This document shows positions 1-7,300 of a DNA stretch of 13,626 nt, piece by piece. Location: assembly GCA_011390695.1 (NCBI GenBank), contig JAABRW010000089.1:1-13626 (forward strand), given 5' to 3'. Position 1 is the first letter of the stretch. Every line of letters begins with the position of its first letter. Below the pieces are notes generated by a model that worked only from the letters and a program-made list of their open reading frames with translations, did not search any database and had not been told where the DNA came from. The DNA is from Desulfotignum sp. GTDB lineage: Bacteria; Desulfobacterota; Desulfobacteria; Desulfobacterales; Desulfobacteraceae. The translations under genes and the position numbers were made by a program.

Positions 1-735
1 CAGCTGGTGGAGATTCAGATAATCGACCCCCTCGTCATACAGCTGTTTGATCACCTGCCGGGTGTTTTCCAGATCTTCCGGGATGGCCGGAATCTCCACA
101 GTGACACAGGGAATGATGCCCACCGCTTTTTTCAGGGCCTCCAGGCGGTAATGGTCTGCACTGATATCAAACCGGATCTCATCCAGGCCATTATCTGCCA
201 GCATTTTCAGTTTGTCTTCAGTCACCAGAAGGCCGTTGGTGTACATCCAGACATACAGGGGGTCGGTGATTTTCGCCCGCAAGGCTTTCAAATACTGCAC
301 CACCCGGTCAAAAGTCATGAGGGGTTCCCCGCCGCTGAAGCTCACTGCCCGGATACCGAAGGTCCGGACATAATCCACGTAATCACCAGGGGTTTTGAAC
401 TCCAGTGAACTGGTCATGGGCAGCCCTTTTTGATTCTGGGTGGAGGGACAGTAAAAACACCGGGCATTGCAGATGCCGTTGATGAACAAACAGGACCAGT
501 CTCCGGTGCCGCACAAGCGGCATCCCGGCGACATGCCGTGGGTAACCAGCTTGGTGCGGGCAAACCGCCATTCCGGACCTTTGCCCTGGTGTTCAAAAAT
601 TTGCGTTAACAGGTTTTCCCGGACCTGTGATGCTGCCTGTGCTTTTTCCGGGGTCAGCCAGGTCATGGTGTCGTATGCATCTGCGTATTCGTCTTTTATC
701 CGGCTGATGGTGCGGGTCATATCCATTTTTGCCAT
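1..735 (-). CDS. Radical SAM protein, 5' part (3' end beyond window)
   Basis: Reading from the complement of 735 to the window edge gives 245 codons with no stop, so the C-terminus is missing. The radical SAM cluster motif CxxxCxxC is seen as C89, C93 and C96 (CNARCFYC), followed by SGGEP at 134-138, the SAM-binding GGE motif. A second cysteine group, C72, C75 and C82, precedes it and could bind another metal or Fe-S centre. Such enzymes cleave S-adenosylmethionine to a 5'-deoxyadenosyl radical in the cytoplasm of anaerobes; the substrate here is unknown. ATG 735 was chosen because an AGAGGG ribosome-binding site lies 10 bases upstream. The frame stays open further upstream, to a stop at 1075-1077, with another ATG at 960, but that stretch does not look like this family. 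The class is sure; the exact function is not. Confidence 0.9.
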   Translation of the reverse strand, partial: MAKMDMTRTISRIKDEYADAYDTMTWLTPEKAQAASQVRENLLTQIFEHQGKGPEWRFARTKLVTHGMSPGCRLCGTGDWSCLFINGICNARCFYCPSTQNQKGLPMTSSLEFKTPGDYVDYVRTFGIRAVSFSGGEPLMTFDRVVQYLKALRAKITDPLYVWMYTNGLLVTEDKLKMLADNGLDEIRFDISADHYRLEALKKAVGIIPCVTVEIPAIPEDLENTRQVIKQLYDEGVDYLNLHQL

Positions 736-776
736 TGGTGTATCACCCTCTGTTGCAGGTAAAGCCTGTCCATATA

Positions 777-792
777 GGCATACTGTGTGCCA
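777..792 (-). promoter_or_regulatory. Possible sigma-54 (-24/-12) promoter of the radical SAM gene
   Basis: On the minus strand the site reads TGGCACACAGTATGCC. The GG and GC dinucleotides are 10 bases apart, as the RpoN consensus (TGGCAC-N5-TTGC) requires, and the -24 half matches exactly; the -12 half is ATGC instead of TTGC. It would start transcription roughly 30 bases before ATG 735, ahead of the AGAGGG ribosome-binding site. The site is partly palindromic, so an operator is an alternative. Confidence 0.35.
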
Positions 793-1059
793 TTCCGGAT
801 TAAGGCATAAAATACGCATAAAAAGAGGGAGATGTGTAAAACACCCCCCCTGGTGTGCAGATGGCGCACAGACAAAAACCAGACGCTTAAAGACCTGTAT
901 CGAAAAATATGAAAGCAGAATGTCTGATTTATGGAATATTTTTGATCCGGTTCTTGCCATGAGATGGTCATACCGGTCACTGATTTGATGAAATTTGGGT
1001 CGGCTGCTGAAGATGATGTCCACCGTGCCAGAGAACAGCAGTGCAGGGAGTATATATGT

Positions 1060-1296
1060 CTGCTCCAGGACACTTCATCCATCAGAAACGGGGTCAGGTC
1101 CAGATAAGCAATCCGGCCGGCCAGGGATTCGGTGAACGGCCTGGTTTTCAGTACCCTTCGGCAGGTCCAGAAAATCATCTGGGGAAAACCGGAACTGATC
1201 AGGATATTCGCTCATCATGGTATGGGAAAGGGCATTCACCGCCGCCACCCCAACACTTTTCTCCAGGGGATGGCCGGATCCCATCAGTTCAGCCAA
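1060..1296 (-). pseudogene. Remnant resembling a DUF4213/DUF364 protein
   Basis: A minus-strand frame begins at TTG 1296, directly after the stop of the nucleotidyltransferase gene. It encodes a stretch with HPLEKSVGVAAVNALS and, further on, FRFSPDDFLDL, which from memory resembles the middle of DUF4213/DUF364 proteins (putative metal-chelation, Rossmann-like). Sequence that looks protein-like then continues in another frame from about 1150 (TESLAGRIAYLDLTPFLMDE), implying a frameshift, and the first frame stops at 1075-1077. The N-terminal part expected of the family is absent and its place is taken by the HEPN/MNT pair. I read this as a gene truncated and decayed after insertion of the AT-rich cassette. 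The family assignment rests on a short segment and is tentative. Confidence 0.4.
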
Positions 1297-1302
1297 TTTG
1301 TA

Positions 1303-1620
1303 TTATACGATCCTGAATCCTGTTTCAAGAATCTCTCTGACAAAAGGATCTTCTTTGGTAAAATTTTCGTTGGAAAACGGTAATGGTTCAATATCCGGAT
1401 TGACTTCAAATTTATATTTACGGATACGATTTCGATCGGTGAATCGAATTCCTTCAAATTGTTCTGATACAAGGGCTATATCGATATCACTCAGTTCATC
1501 ATATTTACCGCTGACATAACTTCCGAATAATACTGCCTGGGAGATTATTACCCCATTTTTATTAAGAATGCCGATATATTTTCTTACTTCTTTTAATATA
1601 TTATCCGGGATTTGAGCCAT
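1303..1620 (-). CDS. MNT-type nucleotidyltransferase (HEPN/MNT pair)
   Basis: This 105-residue protein has the minimal nucleotidyltransferase signature: G33-S34, then D45 and D47 in a SDIDIAL context, matching GS-x10-DxD of polymerase-beta-like MNT proteins. D76/E78 may supply the third metal-binding carboxylate. Its C-terminal NPFVREIL-like segment (DPFVREILETGFRIV) is also typical. In studied HEPN/MNT modules the MNT partner acts as antitoxin, in some cases by adding AMP groups to the HEPN toxin. The start at 1620 lies 28 bases inside the end of the upstream HEPN gene, so the two are probably translationally coupled. The gene is visibly more AT-rich than its neighbours, which suggests horizontal acquisition. 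Confidence 0.85.
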   Translation of the reverse strand: MAQIPDNILKEVRKYIGILNKNGVIISQAVLFGSYVSGKYDELSDIDIALVSEQFEGIRFTDRNRIRKYKFEVNPDIEPLPFSNENFTKEDPFVREILETGFRIV

Positions 1621-1988
1621 TTTGAAAAATCCTGTATTTTTGAAAAATAATTTTCCGTGAATTCCCTGGAACAGATTTTATAAAATTCCCTTTTGTATTC
1701 AGGATATCGGACCTCAAGATGGAAATCATTTACCTCATCCAGAAAAAGGATTTGTTCTTCAGACAATTCTAATTTTGATAATGTTGCCAGCTTGTTTAGA
1801 TTGTGAGTTTTTGGCGGGATTTTATTTTGATTACCTAATACAAACAAGGCTTTTAAATGTTTTTCAAGAACAAGATGTCCGATAAAAAGACACCAGTCAT
1901 ACTTGCCTGAATTAAACAGGCTGATACTTGCAGACAAATCATTGTCTGCCGATTCAAGCCAATATTTTATATGTTTTTCTGTATTCAT
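1593..1988 (-). CDS. HEPN domain protein (HEPN/MNT pair)
   Basis: The 131-residue protein is a single HEPN domain (PF05168-like): helical, with LVLEKHLKALFVL at 39-51, PPKTHNL at 58-64 and EVRYPEYKR at 92-100, all typical landmarks. ATG 1988 gives the usual family length; the frame is open to 2105, but the extra residues look non-homologous. No clear Shine-Dalgarno site precedes either start. Many HEPN toxins are RNases using an Rx4-6H motif; here every His lies before the first Arg that could begin it, so that motif is absent. Either this clade works without it, or the protein is not a canonical RNase. It is the upstream gene of the overlapping pair and is AT-rich, like its partner. Confidence 0.8.
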   Translation of the reverse strand: MNTEKHIKYWLESADNDLSASISLFNSGKYDWCLFIGHLVLEKHLKALFVLGNQNKIPPKTHNLNKLATLSKLELSEEQILFLDEVNDFHLEVRYPEYKREFYKICSREFTENYFSKIQDFSKWLKSRIIY

Positions 1989-2181
1989 AACTGTTTTAAC
2001 AGAATACATTTTTTGCTGAGGATAAACAATATTATTTTTATTGCCAGGATGGTACGATTCAGCCGGATCAGTATAGCGTGCACGGGATTTTGATAGTCTT
2101 CCCACGATCTTCGCATAATCGGGAGACTTCTATGATGTTTGGGCACACAGACACATATTTATCTCTCACAAGATCCTTTAC

Positions 2182-2209
2182 AAAAAAAAGCATCCTTATA
2201 TGATGCTCT
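2182..2209 (-). terminator. Rho-independent terminator (leftward)
   Basis: On the minus strand a 6-bp stem AGCATC/GATGCT with a 7-base loop is followed by a run of eight T. On the plus strand no T-run follows the stem. No minus-strand gene ends here, so it would stop leftward transcription that reads through the regulator gene from the exporter operon, or shield the HEPN/MNT pair. The stem is short and only moderately GC-rich. Confidence 0.55.
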
Positions 2210-2307
2210 TATTGTCCTCCATGACTGCATGATGGGTGGACCGCAAAACAAAAATCAGACGGCTGCACATACAATAACACCGGTTTTTTGAACAAAGGGG
2301 AATGAAA

Positions 2308-3212
2308 ATGGGAGAACTCTATACAAGCAGGGAAATTGCAAAATTTTTAAATATCAATGAAAAAATGGTATACTCCCTGATATCGGAAAAAGGCCTGCCC
2401 GCCACAAAGATCATCGGAAAATGGCTGTTTCCCATCAACCTTGTGCGCCAGTGGGTGGAAGCAGGCACGGAAAACTATCACCAGACCGCCCAGCTGCCCC
2501 CCCCTACCACGGGCTTGTCCTCATTGCCGGCAGCAATGACCTGCTGCTGGACAAGCTGATCGCCACCTTTAATGTCAAGCATGAGCACCACATGGCGCTG
2601 TTCGGCATGGCCGGCTCCCTGGGGGGATTGAAAGCCCTTAAGCAGAACCTGTGCCACATTGCATCCAGCCACCTTGTGGGAGACAATGATGAATATAATT
2701 TTCCCTTTCTAAAGGATGAAATGGATCAGATGCCGGCGGTGGTCAATTTCTGTCAGCGGGAACAGGGAATTTTGGTTCAGAAGGGAAATCCCAAGCAGAT
2801 CGGTTCGGTCAAAGACCTGTGCAAACCTGAGATCACAATCGTCAACCGGCAGCTGGGCACCGGCACCCGGAAATTGTTTGATAAGCTTCTGGATACTCAA
2901 AGCATTGACGGTCAGACCATCAACGGATATGACACCACCCTGTCCCGGCACATGGATGTGGGCCTGGAAATTCTCAATCACCGGGCCGATGCCGGGCCTG
3001 CCATCCGGCCGGTGGCCAACATCCTGGGCCTGGATTTCATCCCGGTAAGCTGGGAACGGTTTGATCTGCTGATCACCAAGGAGCGGTTCTTTGACCAGGG
3101 CATCCAGCTGTTTCTGTCCCTGCTGAAAGGAAAGGTGATCCAGGAAACCGCAGAAAGATACGGCGGCTATGACCTGTCCATGACCGGGAAAATGGTCTAT
3201 CCGCCTTCCTGA
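2308..3212 (+). CDS. HTH + molybdate-binding-like domain regulator, split by -1 frameshift
   Basis: The N-terminal part (from ATG 2308, frame continuing to about 2502) is an excisionase/MerR-type helix-turn-helix: LYTSREIAKFLNINEKMVYSLI. The remainder, in the -1 frame from about 2496 to 3212, is a periplasmic-binding-protein-like ligand domain of the COG1910/PF12727 kind, with AGSND, GSLGGLKAL, NFCQREQGILVQKGNP, NRQLGTGTR and the closing GYDLSMTGKMV. Joined at the eight-C run 2497-2504, they give one protein of about 301 residues, the family's usual arrangement. These proteins are cytoplasmic, often linked to molybdate or oxyanion control. ATG 2308 fits the AAAGGGG site (7 bases away) better than ATG 2302. 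The break may be a real mutation, slippage or recoding, or a sequencing error. The 3' end overlaps the exporter gene tail to tail. Confidence 0.85.
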
Positions 3213-4681
3213 CCCGGCAGGCACAGGGTCAGTGCCAGGCAGACAAGCGAAACAATAAACACAAGAAAAAAGGTTGTCCACACCCCCTGGGCCACCGCTG
3301 TTTTAAGGGTAGCCCGGGCCGCTTCCGGTATCATGGCCTGAAATTCCGGGCGGAAAAGATTTTCCGTGCTTTCTTTGAGCTGAATCATCAACGCTTCCGG
3401 CATGGTCACATCCACGGTTTCCAGCCGGTTCAGCAGCCGGGAGGTGACCAGGCCGCCGCAGACCCCCACTCCCAGGGTCCCGCCAAGGGTCCGGGCAAAC
3501 TGGTTGGAAGATGTGGCCACCCCCAGGTCCTTTGTCCCCAGGCTGTCCTGGACGATGAGAAGTGTAGACAGGGTGACAAACCCCATGCCGAACCCCACCA
3601 CCTGAAAGACCAGAAAGCTGTGCACCATGGTGGTGGCGGTGGAAAAGCCCAGGGTTAGACCGGTGCCCGCTGCCAGCAGAATCCCTCCTGCCAGGGCCGC
3701 AGTTTTCTGGGTGGTGCGGTGCATCACACGTCCCAGGATCAATGATCCCATGGACCAGCCCAGGCTCAGGGACAGCATGGCCACGCCTACCTGGACCGGG
3801 GTCTGGCCCAGGGCTCCCTGGAGAAACAAGGGTGCATATCCGAACAGGGCGAACATGGAAAAGCTGGCGCAGAAACCGGCCAGGTTACCCACGGCAAAAC
3901 CCCTGTGCCTGAAAAAGCGCAGATCCAGTATGGGATCCCTGGCCCTTAACTCGGATCTGACAAACCAGGCCCCGAACAGCGCAGCGCCCAAAAGCAGCAA
4001 AAAAGCGGGACGGCTGATCCAGGCAATGGTTCTGCCGGCGGTCATCACCAGGGTCAGCACTGACAACAAAAATCCGGTAAGGGACACCAGCCCGGGCCAG
4101 TCCAGAGAGACATCTGTCTTTTTTTCCCGGAATTCGTGTAAAAAGAAAAATATACCGGCCAGAGACAGCAGCCCCAGGGGCAGGTTGATAAAAAATATCC
4201 ACCGCCAGGAGAAAAAACTGACAATAAAACCCCCCAGGGTGGGTCCTATGACCGAGGAGATCCCCCAGATGGAAGAGGCCAGGGACAGGGTTTTGGCCCG
4301 CTGGTCCCGGGGGGCGGCTTCGGTGAGCACCACATATACCAGGGCGAAAATCCCGCCGGAGCCCATGCCCTGGAACACCCGGGCTGCCACCAGAAATCCC
4401 ATGGACGGGGCTGCTCCTGCTGCCAGAGATGCCAGAATGAACAGGGTCACACTGATGATGAACAGCTGCTTGACGGCAAACAGGTCGGACAGTTTGCCGA
4501 AAATGGGCAGGGCCACGGCCCGGGACAGAAAATAGGCGGAATACACCCAGGCATACAGGTGCAGCCCGGAAAGTTCGGCAATAATGGTGGGCATGGCCGC
4601 CGACATGATCAGGGCATCCAGGGCTCCCAGGAACAGGGCCAGCAGCACCGCACTGATCAGCCATGTCTGTTTCTGTTTCAC
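3197..4681 (-). CDS. MFS exporter, DHA2 (EmrB/QacA) drug:H+ antiporter family
   Basis: The 494-residue product is almost wholly hydrophobic, long enough for 14 membrane segments. The first helix carries LDALIMSAAMPTI, the DHA2 motif D1 position; GKLSDLFAVKQ is the loop 2-3 motif A; and WGISSVIGPTLGGFI is the antiporter motif C in helix 5, followed by SWRWIFFINLPLG. Such proteins expel drugs or other hydrophobic compounds by proton exchange; the substrate is unknown. I prefer GTG 4681, ten bases beyond the stop of the FKBP gene, because the protein then begins right before the first helix. An ATG at 4726 would overlap the FKBP gene by 35 bases. It probably shares the FKBP promoter. Its end overlaps the convergent regulator by 16 bases. 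Confidence 0.9.
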   Translation of the reverse strand: MKQKQTWLISAVLLALFLGALDALIMSAAMPTIIAELSGLHLYAWVYSAYFLSRAVALPIFGKLSDLFAVKQLFIISVTLFILASLAAGAAPSMGFLVAARVFQGMGSGGIFALVYVVLTEAAPRDQRAKTLSLASSIWGISSVIGPTLGGFIVSFFSWRWIFFINLPLGLLSLAGIFFFLHEFREKKTDVSLDWPGLVSLTGFLLSVLTLVMTAGRTIAWISRPAFLLLLGAALFGAWFVRSELRARDPILDLRFFRHRGFAVGNLAGFCASFSMFALFGYAPLFLQGALGQTPVQVGVAMLSLSLGWSMGSLILGRVMHRTTQKTAALAGGILLAAGTGLTLGFSTATTMVHSFLVFQVVGFGMGFVTLSTLLIVQDSLGTKDLGVATSSNQFARTLGGTLGVGVCGGLVTSRLLNRLETVDVTMPEALMIQLKESTENLFRPEFQAMIPEAARATLKTAVAQGVWTTFFLVFIVSLVCLALTLCLPGQEGG

Positions 4682-4691
4682 CCTGCCGGTA

Positions 4692-5411
4692 TCAGGTTTC
4701 CTGAATTTCCAGCAGTTCCACCTCAAAAATCAGGGTTGACCCGGGTTCAATGACATTTCCGGCACCCTGGTCACCATATGCCAGGTCAGCAGGGACATAC
4801 AGCATCCATTTGGCACCTTCTTTCATCAGCTGCAACGCCTCTGTCCAGCCTTTGATCACACCGTTGACCGGAAATACTGCCGGTTCATTGCGCTGATAGG
4901 AAGAATCAAATTCCGTGCCGTTGAGCAAGGATCCCCGGTAATGGCATTTCACCTTGTCGTTGAGATCCGGAGAATCCCCTGTACCCGGGGTGATAACCTT
5001 GTACTGAAGTCCTGAGGCCAGGGTTTTTACCCCTTCTTTGGTTTTGTTTTCCTCCAGAAAGGCTTCGCCGGCAGTTTTGTTTTCCGCTGCTTTTTTGCTT
5101 TGTGCTTCCATCTGCTTCTGCTGGGCCATGGCCTGAAATTCTGCCAGGGTTTCCTGCATTTTCTCCGGTGTCATGGAAAGCTCCCCTGCCAGATTGTCTT
5201 TCATTCCTTTCAGAAACAGGTCCGGATTGATAGTAAAACCACCCTTTAACCGGTCGGTGAGATCATATCCGATAGCATAACTGATTCTGTCATCCACACC
5301 GGCTTTATGCAGTTCCGGTTCTGCTTTTTTGTCATCTGCCCATACAGCTGCCGGCAGTGCAGTAATGGCTGCCGCCAGGATCATTGCCAAAAGATTTTTT
5401 TTCAGTGTCAT
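4692..5411 (-). CDS. Periplasmic FKBP-type peptidyl-prolyl isomerase (Mip/FkpA-like)
   Basis: The 239-residue protein starts with a signal peptide: a basic MTLKKN end, a hydrophobic stretch and a probable cut after VWA25. Residues 36-130 match the helical dimerisation domain of Mip/FkpA proteins (ISYAIGYDLTDRL, then a long charged helix). Residues 134-237 form the FKBP catalytic domain with the pocket residues present: Y158, F168, D169, V185, I186, W189, Y212, I221 and F229. It should catalyse proline cis-trans isomerisation and act as a folding chaperone in the periplasm. An AAGGA site lies 8 bases before ATG 5411. It is the first gene of a two-gene unit with the exporter; whether they cooperate is unclear. 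Assignment to the family is secure. Confidence 0.95.
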   Translation of the reverse strand: MTLKKNLLAMILAAAITALPAAVWADDKKAEPELHKAGVDDRISYAIGYDLTDRLKGGFTINPDLFLKGMKDNLAGELSMTPEKMQETLAEFQAMAQQKQMEAQSKKAAENKTAGEAFLEENKTKEGVKTLASGLQYKVITPGTGDSPDLNDKVKCHYRGSLLNGTEFDSSYQRNEPAVFPVNGVIKGWTEALQLMKEGAKWMLYVPADLAYGDQGAGNVIEPGSTLIFEVELLEIQET

Positions 5412-5451
5412 TCACATGTTCCTTATTTTTCAGGGTTAAAAGTAAGCCCGA

Positions 5452-5480
5452 TTAATAACAGAAATTGTGACAAATAACAA
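5452..5480 (-). promoter_or_regulatory. Sigma-70-type promoter of the FKBP-exporter unit
   Basis: On the minus strand TTGTTA (5480-5475) and TATTAA (5457-5452) are separated by 17 bases. Transcription would begin near 5445, leaving a leader of about 34 bases that contains the AAGGA ribosome-binding site of the FKBP gene. The intergenic region is shared with the divergent kinase promoter. Confidence 0.5.
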
Positions 5481-5533
5481 TGCCCCCTAACAGCAGCTTT
5501 TCCGGCTGCCAGTCAGAGGGTTCCGCCTTTGTA

Positions 5534-5562
5534 TTGCATTCCTATATAAGAAACGGTATATA
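5534..5562 (+). promoter_or_regulatory. Sigma-70-type promoter of the signalling block (possibly leaderless)
   Basis: TTGCAT (5534-5539) and TATATA (5557-5562) are 17 bases apart. A start site 7 bases past the -10 box falls on 5569, the A of the kinase ATG, so the transcript could be leaderless. This agrees with the lack of any Shine-Dalgarno site there. The TATA run (5557-5564) allows a shift of two bases. Confidence 0.45.
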
Positions 5563-5568
5563 TAGTGC

Positions 5569-6717
5569 ATGCAAAAAAAACAGGCAGTGTTTGATTATAC
5601 CAAAACACAGGCACAGATTTTGTTTTTTGTTCTGGCATTGGATGGAAAAATCATTGATGCCAACCGGTTTGCCATATCCCTGACCGGATGCCGGCCCGGC
5701 CGCTCACACTTTTCCGACCTGGTGGTCGATTTTGCCGGTGCATTTCGTCAGGAAAACCTGACAGCGGACTGTTCCAAAACCCGGCTGCTGAATATTCAAC
5801 TGGCTTCCGGCCTGCCCCAGAGTTTTTATTTCAATTTTGCAAAAACAGAAAATGAAATCATGGCATTCGGCCGGCTGGACACCCGGGGAATTGAAGAGAT
5901 GCAGAAACAGGTGCTGGCACTTAACCGGGAGCTGAACAACCTGACCCGGCAGCTCCATAAAAAAAATGCACAGCTTGTGCAGCTCAATTCGGAAAAGAAC
6001 CAGTTTCTGGGGATAGCGGCCCATGACCTGCGCAAACCCATCGGCCTGATTCTCACCTATTCGGAATTTTTGATTGATGAAGCCGCTCCGGTACTGACCC
6101 GGGAACAGCAGGGGTTTTTGCATACTGTCAACGATGCCTGTGCATATATGAAAAAACTGGTGGATGATTTTCTGGATGTCAGCGCCATTGAAGCCGGCCG
6201 GTTTGATCTGGACCTTGCCATGGTGGACATGCATGAGATACTGGACCGAAGCCTGGTGGTAAGCCGGCTGATTGCCGACAAAAAAGGGGTGTTTCTCGAT
6301 GTCCGTACCAGCGACTTCTGCCGGCCTGTCAGCTTGGATGCCTCCAAAATAGAGCAGGCTGTCACAAACCTGGTATCAAACGCCATCGAACACAGCCGGC
6401 CTGGTGATACCGTAATCATCCGTCTGCGCATGCATCAGGACAGCATTGCTTTTTCCGTGACAGACACCGGTCCGGGAATTGCCCGTGAAGAGCTGGAAAA
6501 AGTGTTCAAGCCTTTCGGGAAAACCAGTGCAAAGAAAACCGGCCGGGAAAAAAGTACCGGTCTGGGCATGGCAATCACCCATAAAATCATCACCTCCCAC
6601 CAGGGAGAGCTGCAGGTGAACAGCACCCCGGGAAAAGGGACCACCATCACCTTTACTTTGCCCCTTAAGAAAGAAAAAATCAATGGAACAGAACATAAAT
6701 ATATTGGTAGTGGATGA
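5569..6717 (+). CDS. PAS sensor histidine kinase (cytoplasmic)
   Basis: This 382-residue kinase has no membrane segment. Residues 15-100 form a PAS-like sensor (LALDGKIIDANRFAISLTG), 108-145 a coiled-coil linker, and 146-210 the DHp domain with H152 in AAHDLRKPIG as phosphorylation site. The HATPase domain follows: N-box NLVSNAIEH at 267-275, G1 DTGPG at 299-303, F-box near KPFGK and G2 GLGMA at 331-335, so it should be active. ATG 5569 is the first start after an in-frame TAG at 5563 and lacks a ribosome-binding site. The last 35 bases overlap the receiver gene at 6683, which marks that protein as the likely phosphorylation partner. The PAS ligand is unknown. Confidence 0.93.
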   Translation: MQKKQAVFDYTKTQAQILFFVLALDGKIIDANRFAISLTGCRPGRSHFSDLVVDFAGAFRQENLTADCSKTRLLNIQLASGLPQSFYFNFAKTENEIMAFGRLDTRGIEEMQKQVLALNRELNNLTRQLHKKNAQLVQLNSEKNQFLGIAAHDLRKPIGLILTYSEFLIDEAAPVLTREQQGFLHTVNDACAYMKKLVDDFLDVSAIEAGRFDLDLAMVDMHEILDRSLVVSRLIADKKGVFLDVRTSDFCRPVSLDASKIEQAVTNLVSNAIEHSRPGDTVIIRLRMHQDSIAFSVTDTGPGIAREELEKVFKPFGKTSAKKTGREKSTGLGMAITHKIITSHQGELQVNSTPGKGTTITFTLPLKKEKINGTEHKYIGSG

Positions 6718-7300
6718 TGATCCGGATGTCCGGTCTGCCACATCCCGTGTGGCAAAAAACGCCGGCTATACAGTGCTGGAAGCAGCCACGGGAGAGGATG
6801 CTCTCAAGACAGCCAGAAAAGAAAAACCGGATATCATTCTTCTGGATGTGGTGCTGCCGGATGTGTCCGGATCGGACATCTGCAGACAGATCAAGGCGGA
6901 TGAAAATTTCAAAGGCACCTTTGTTATCCTGACTTCAGGCTTAAAAAAATCCTCGGATGAGCAGGCACAGGGGCTGGATGACGGTGCGGACGGCTATATT
7001 GCCCGGCCCGTTTCCAACCGGGAACTCACGGCCCGGATCAATGCCATGGTCCGCATCATGTTGGCGGAAAGGGAACGGGACCATCTGATAGAGGAACTCA
7101 GGCTGGCATTGTCCAAAATAAAACAGCTGAACGGGCTGCTGCCCATCTGCATGCACTGCAAAAAAATCCGTGACGACAAAGGATACTGGAACCAGTTGGA
7201 GGCCTATATCCAGGAAAATACCGACGCTGAGTTCAGTCACAGTATCTGCCGGGAATGTGCACAAAAACATTATCCGGACCTGCATTTGTATGATTTGTAG
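6683..7300 (+). CDS. Response regulator: receiver with C-terminal four-Cys domain
   Basis: The 205-residue protein begins with a receiver domain (1-126): acidic pocket D11-D13, phosphoacceptor D55 in LLDVVLPD, and T84. The position of the invariant Lys holds R108 (YIARPV). A short coiled linker leads to a tail at 152-200 with C156, C159, C189 and C192, two CxxC pairs that look able to bind zinc, around DDKGYWNQLEAYI. I recall this tail at the ends of many Desulfobacterota receivers and PAS proteins, but know no defined function for it. No DNA-binding domain is present. The start overlaps the kinase by 35 bases, so translation is probably coupled; only an A-rich weak ribosome-binding site precedes it. 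The next gene encodes a closely related receiver. Confidence 0.92.
   Translation: MEQNINILVVDDDPDVRSATSRVAKNAGYTVLEAATGEDALKTARKEKPDIILLDVVLPDVSGSDICRQIKADENFKGTFVILTSGLKKSSDEQAQGLDDGADGYIARPVSNRELTARINAMVRIMLAERERDHLIEELRLALSKIKQLNGLLPICMHCKKIRDDKGYWNQLEAYIQENTDAEFSHSICRECAQKHYPDLHLYDL

Noticed and set aside
467..988. 173-codon plus-strand frame
   Set aside because: It is antisense to the radical SAM cysteine region and shows no domain.
717..1178. 153-codon minus-strand frame over the radical SAM upstream region
   Set aside because: It has no family resemblance as a whole. Only its first part seems to continue the DUF364-like remnant, and its end runs out of frame into the radical SAM gene.
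1989..2105. Longer HEPN start at 2105
   Set aside because: The extra 39 residues do not resemble HEPN proteins, and ATG 1988 gives the normal family length.
2709..3281. 190-codon minus-strand frame
   Set aside because: It is antisense to the ligand-binding half of the regulator, whose plus-strand translation matches a known family.
3627..4535. 302-codon open frame on the plus strand
   Set aside because: It lies wholly antisense to the exporter gene; its product is Arg/Pro-rich with no recognisable domain, whereas the minus strand gives a clear 14-helix transporter.
4682..4726. ATG 4726 as exporter start
   Set aside because: It adds 15 residues read out of frame from the end of the FKBP gene; GTG 4681 fits the first helix and the gene boundary better.
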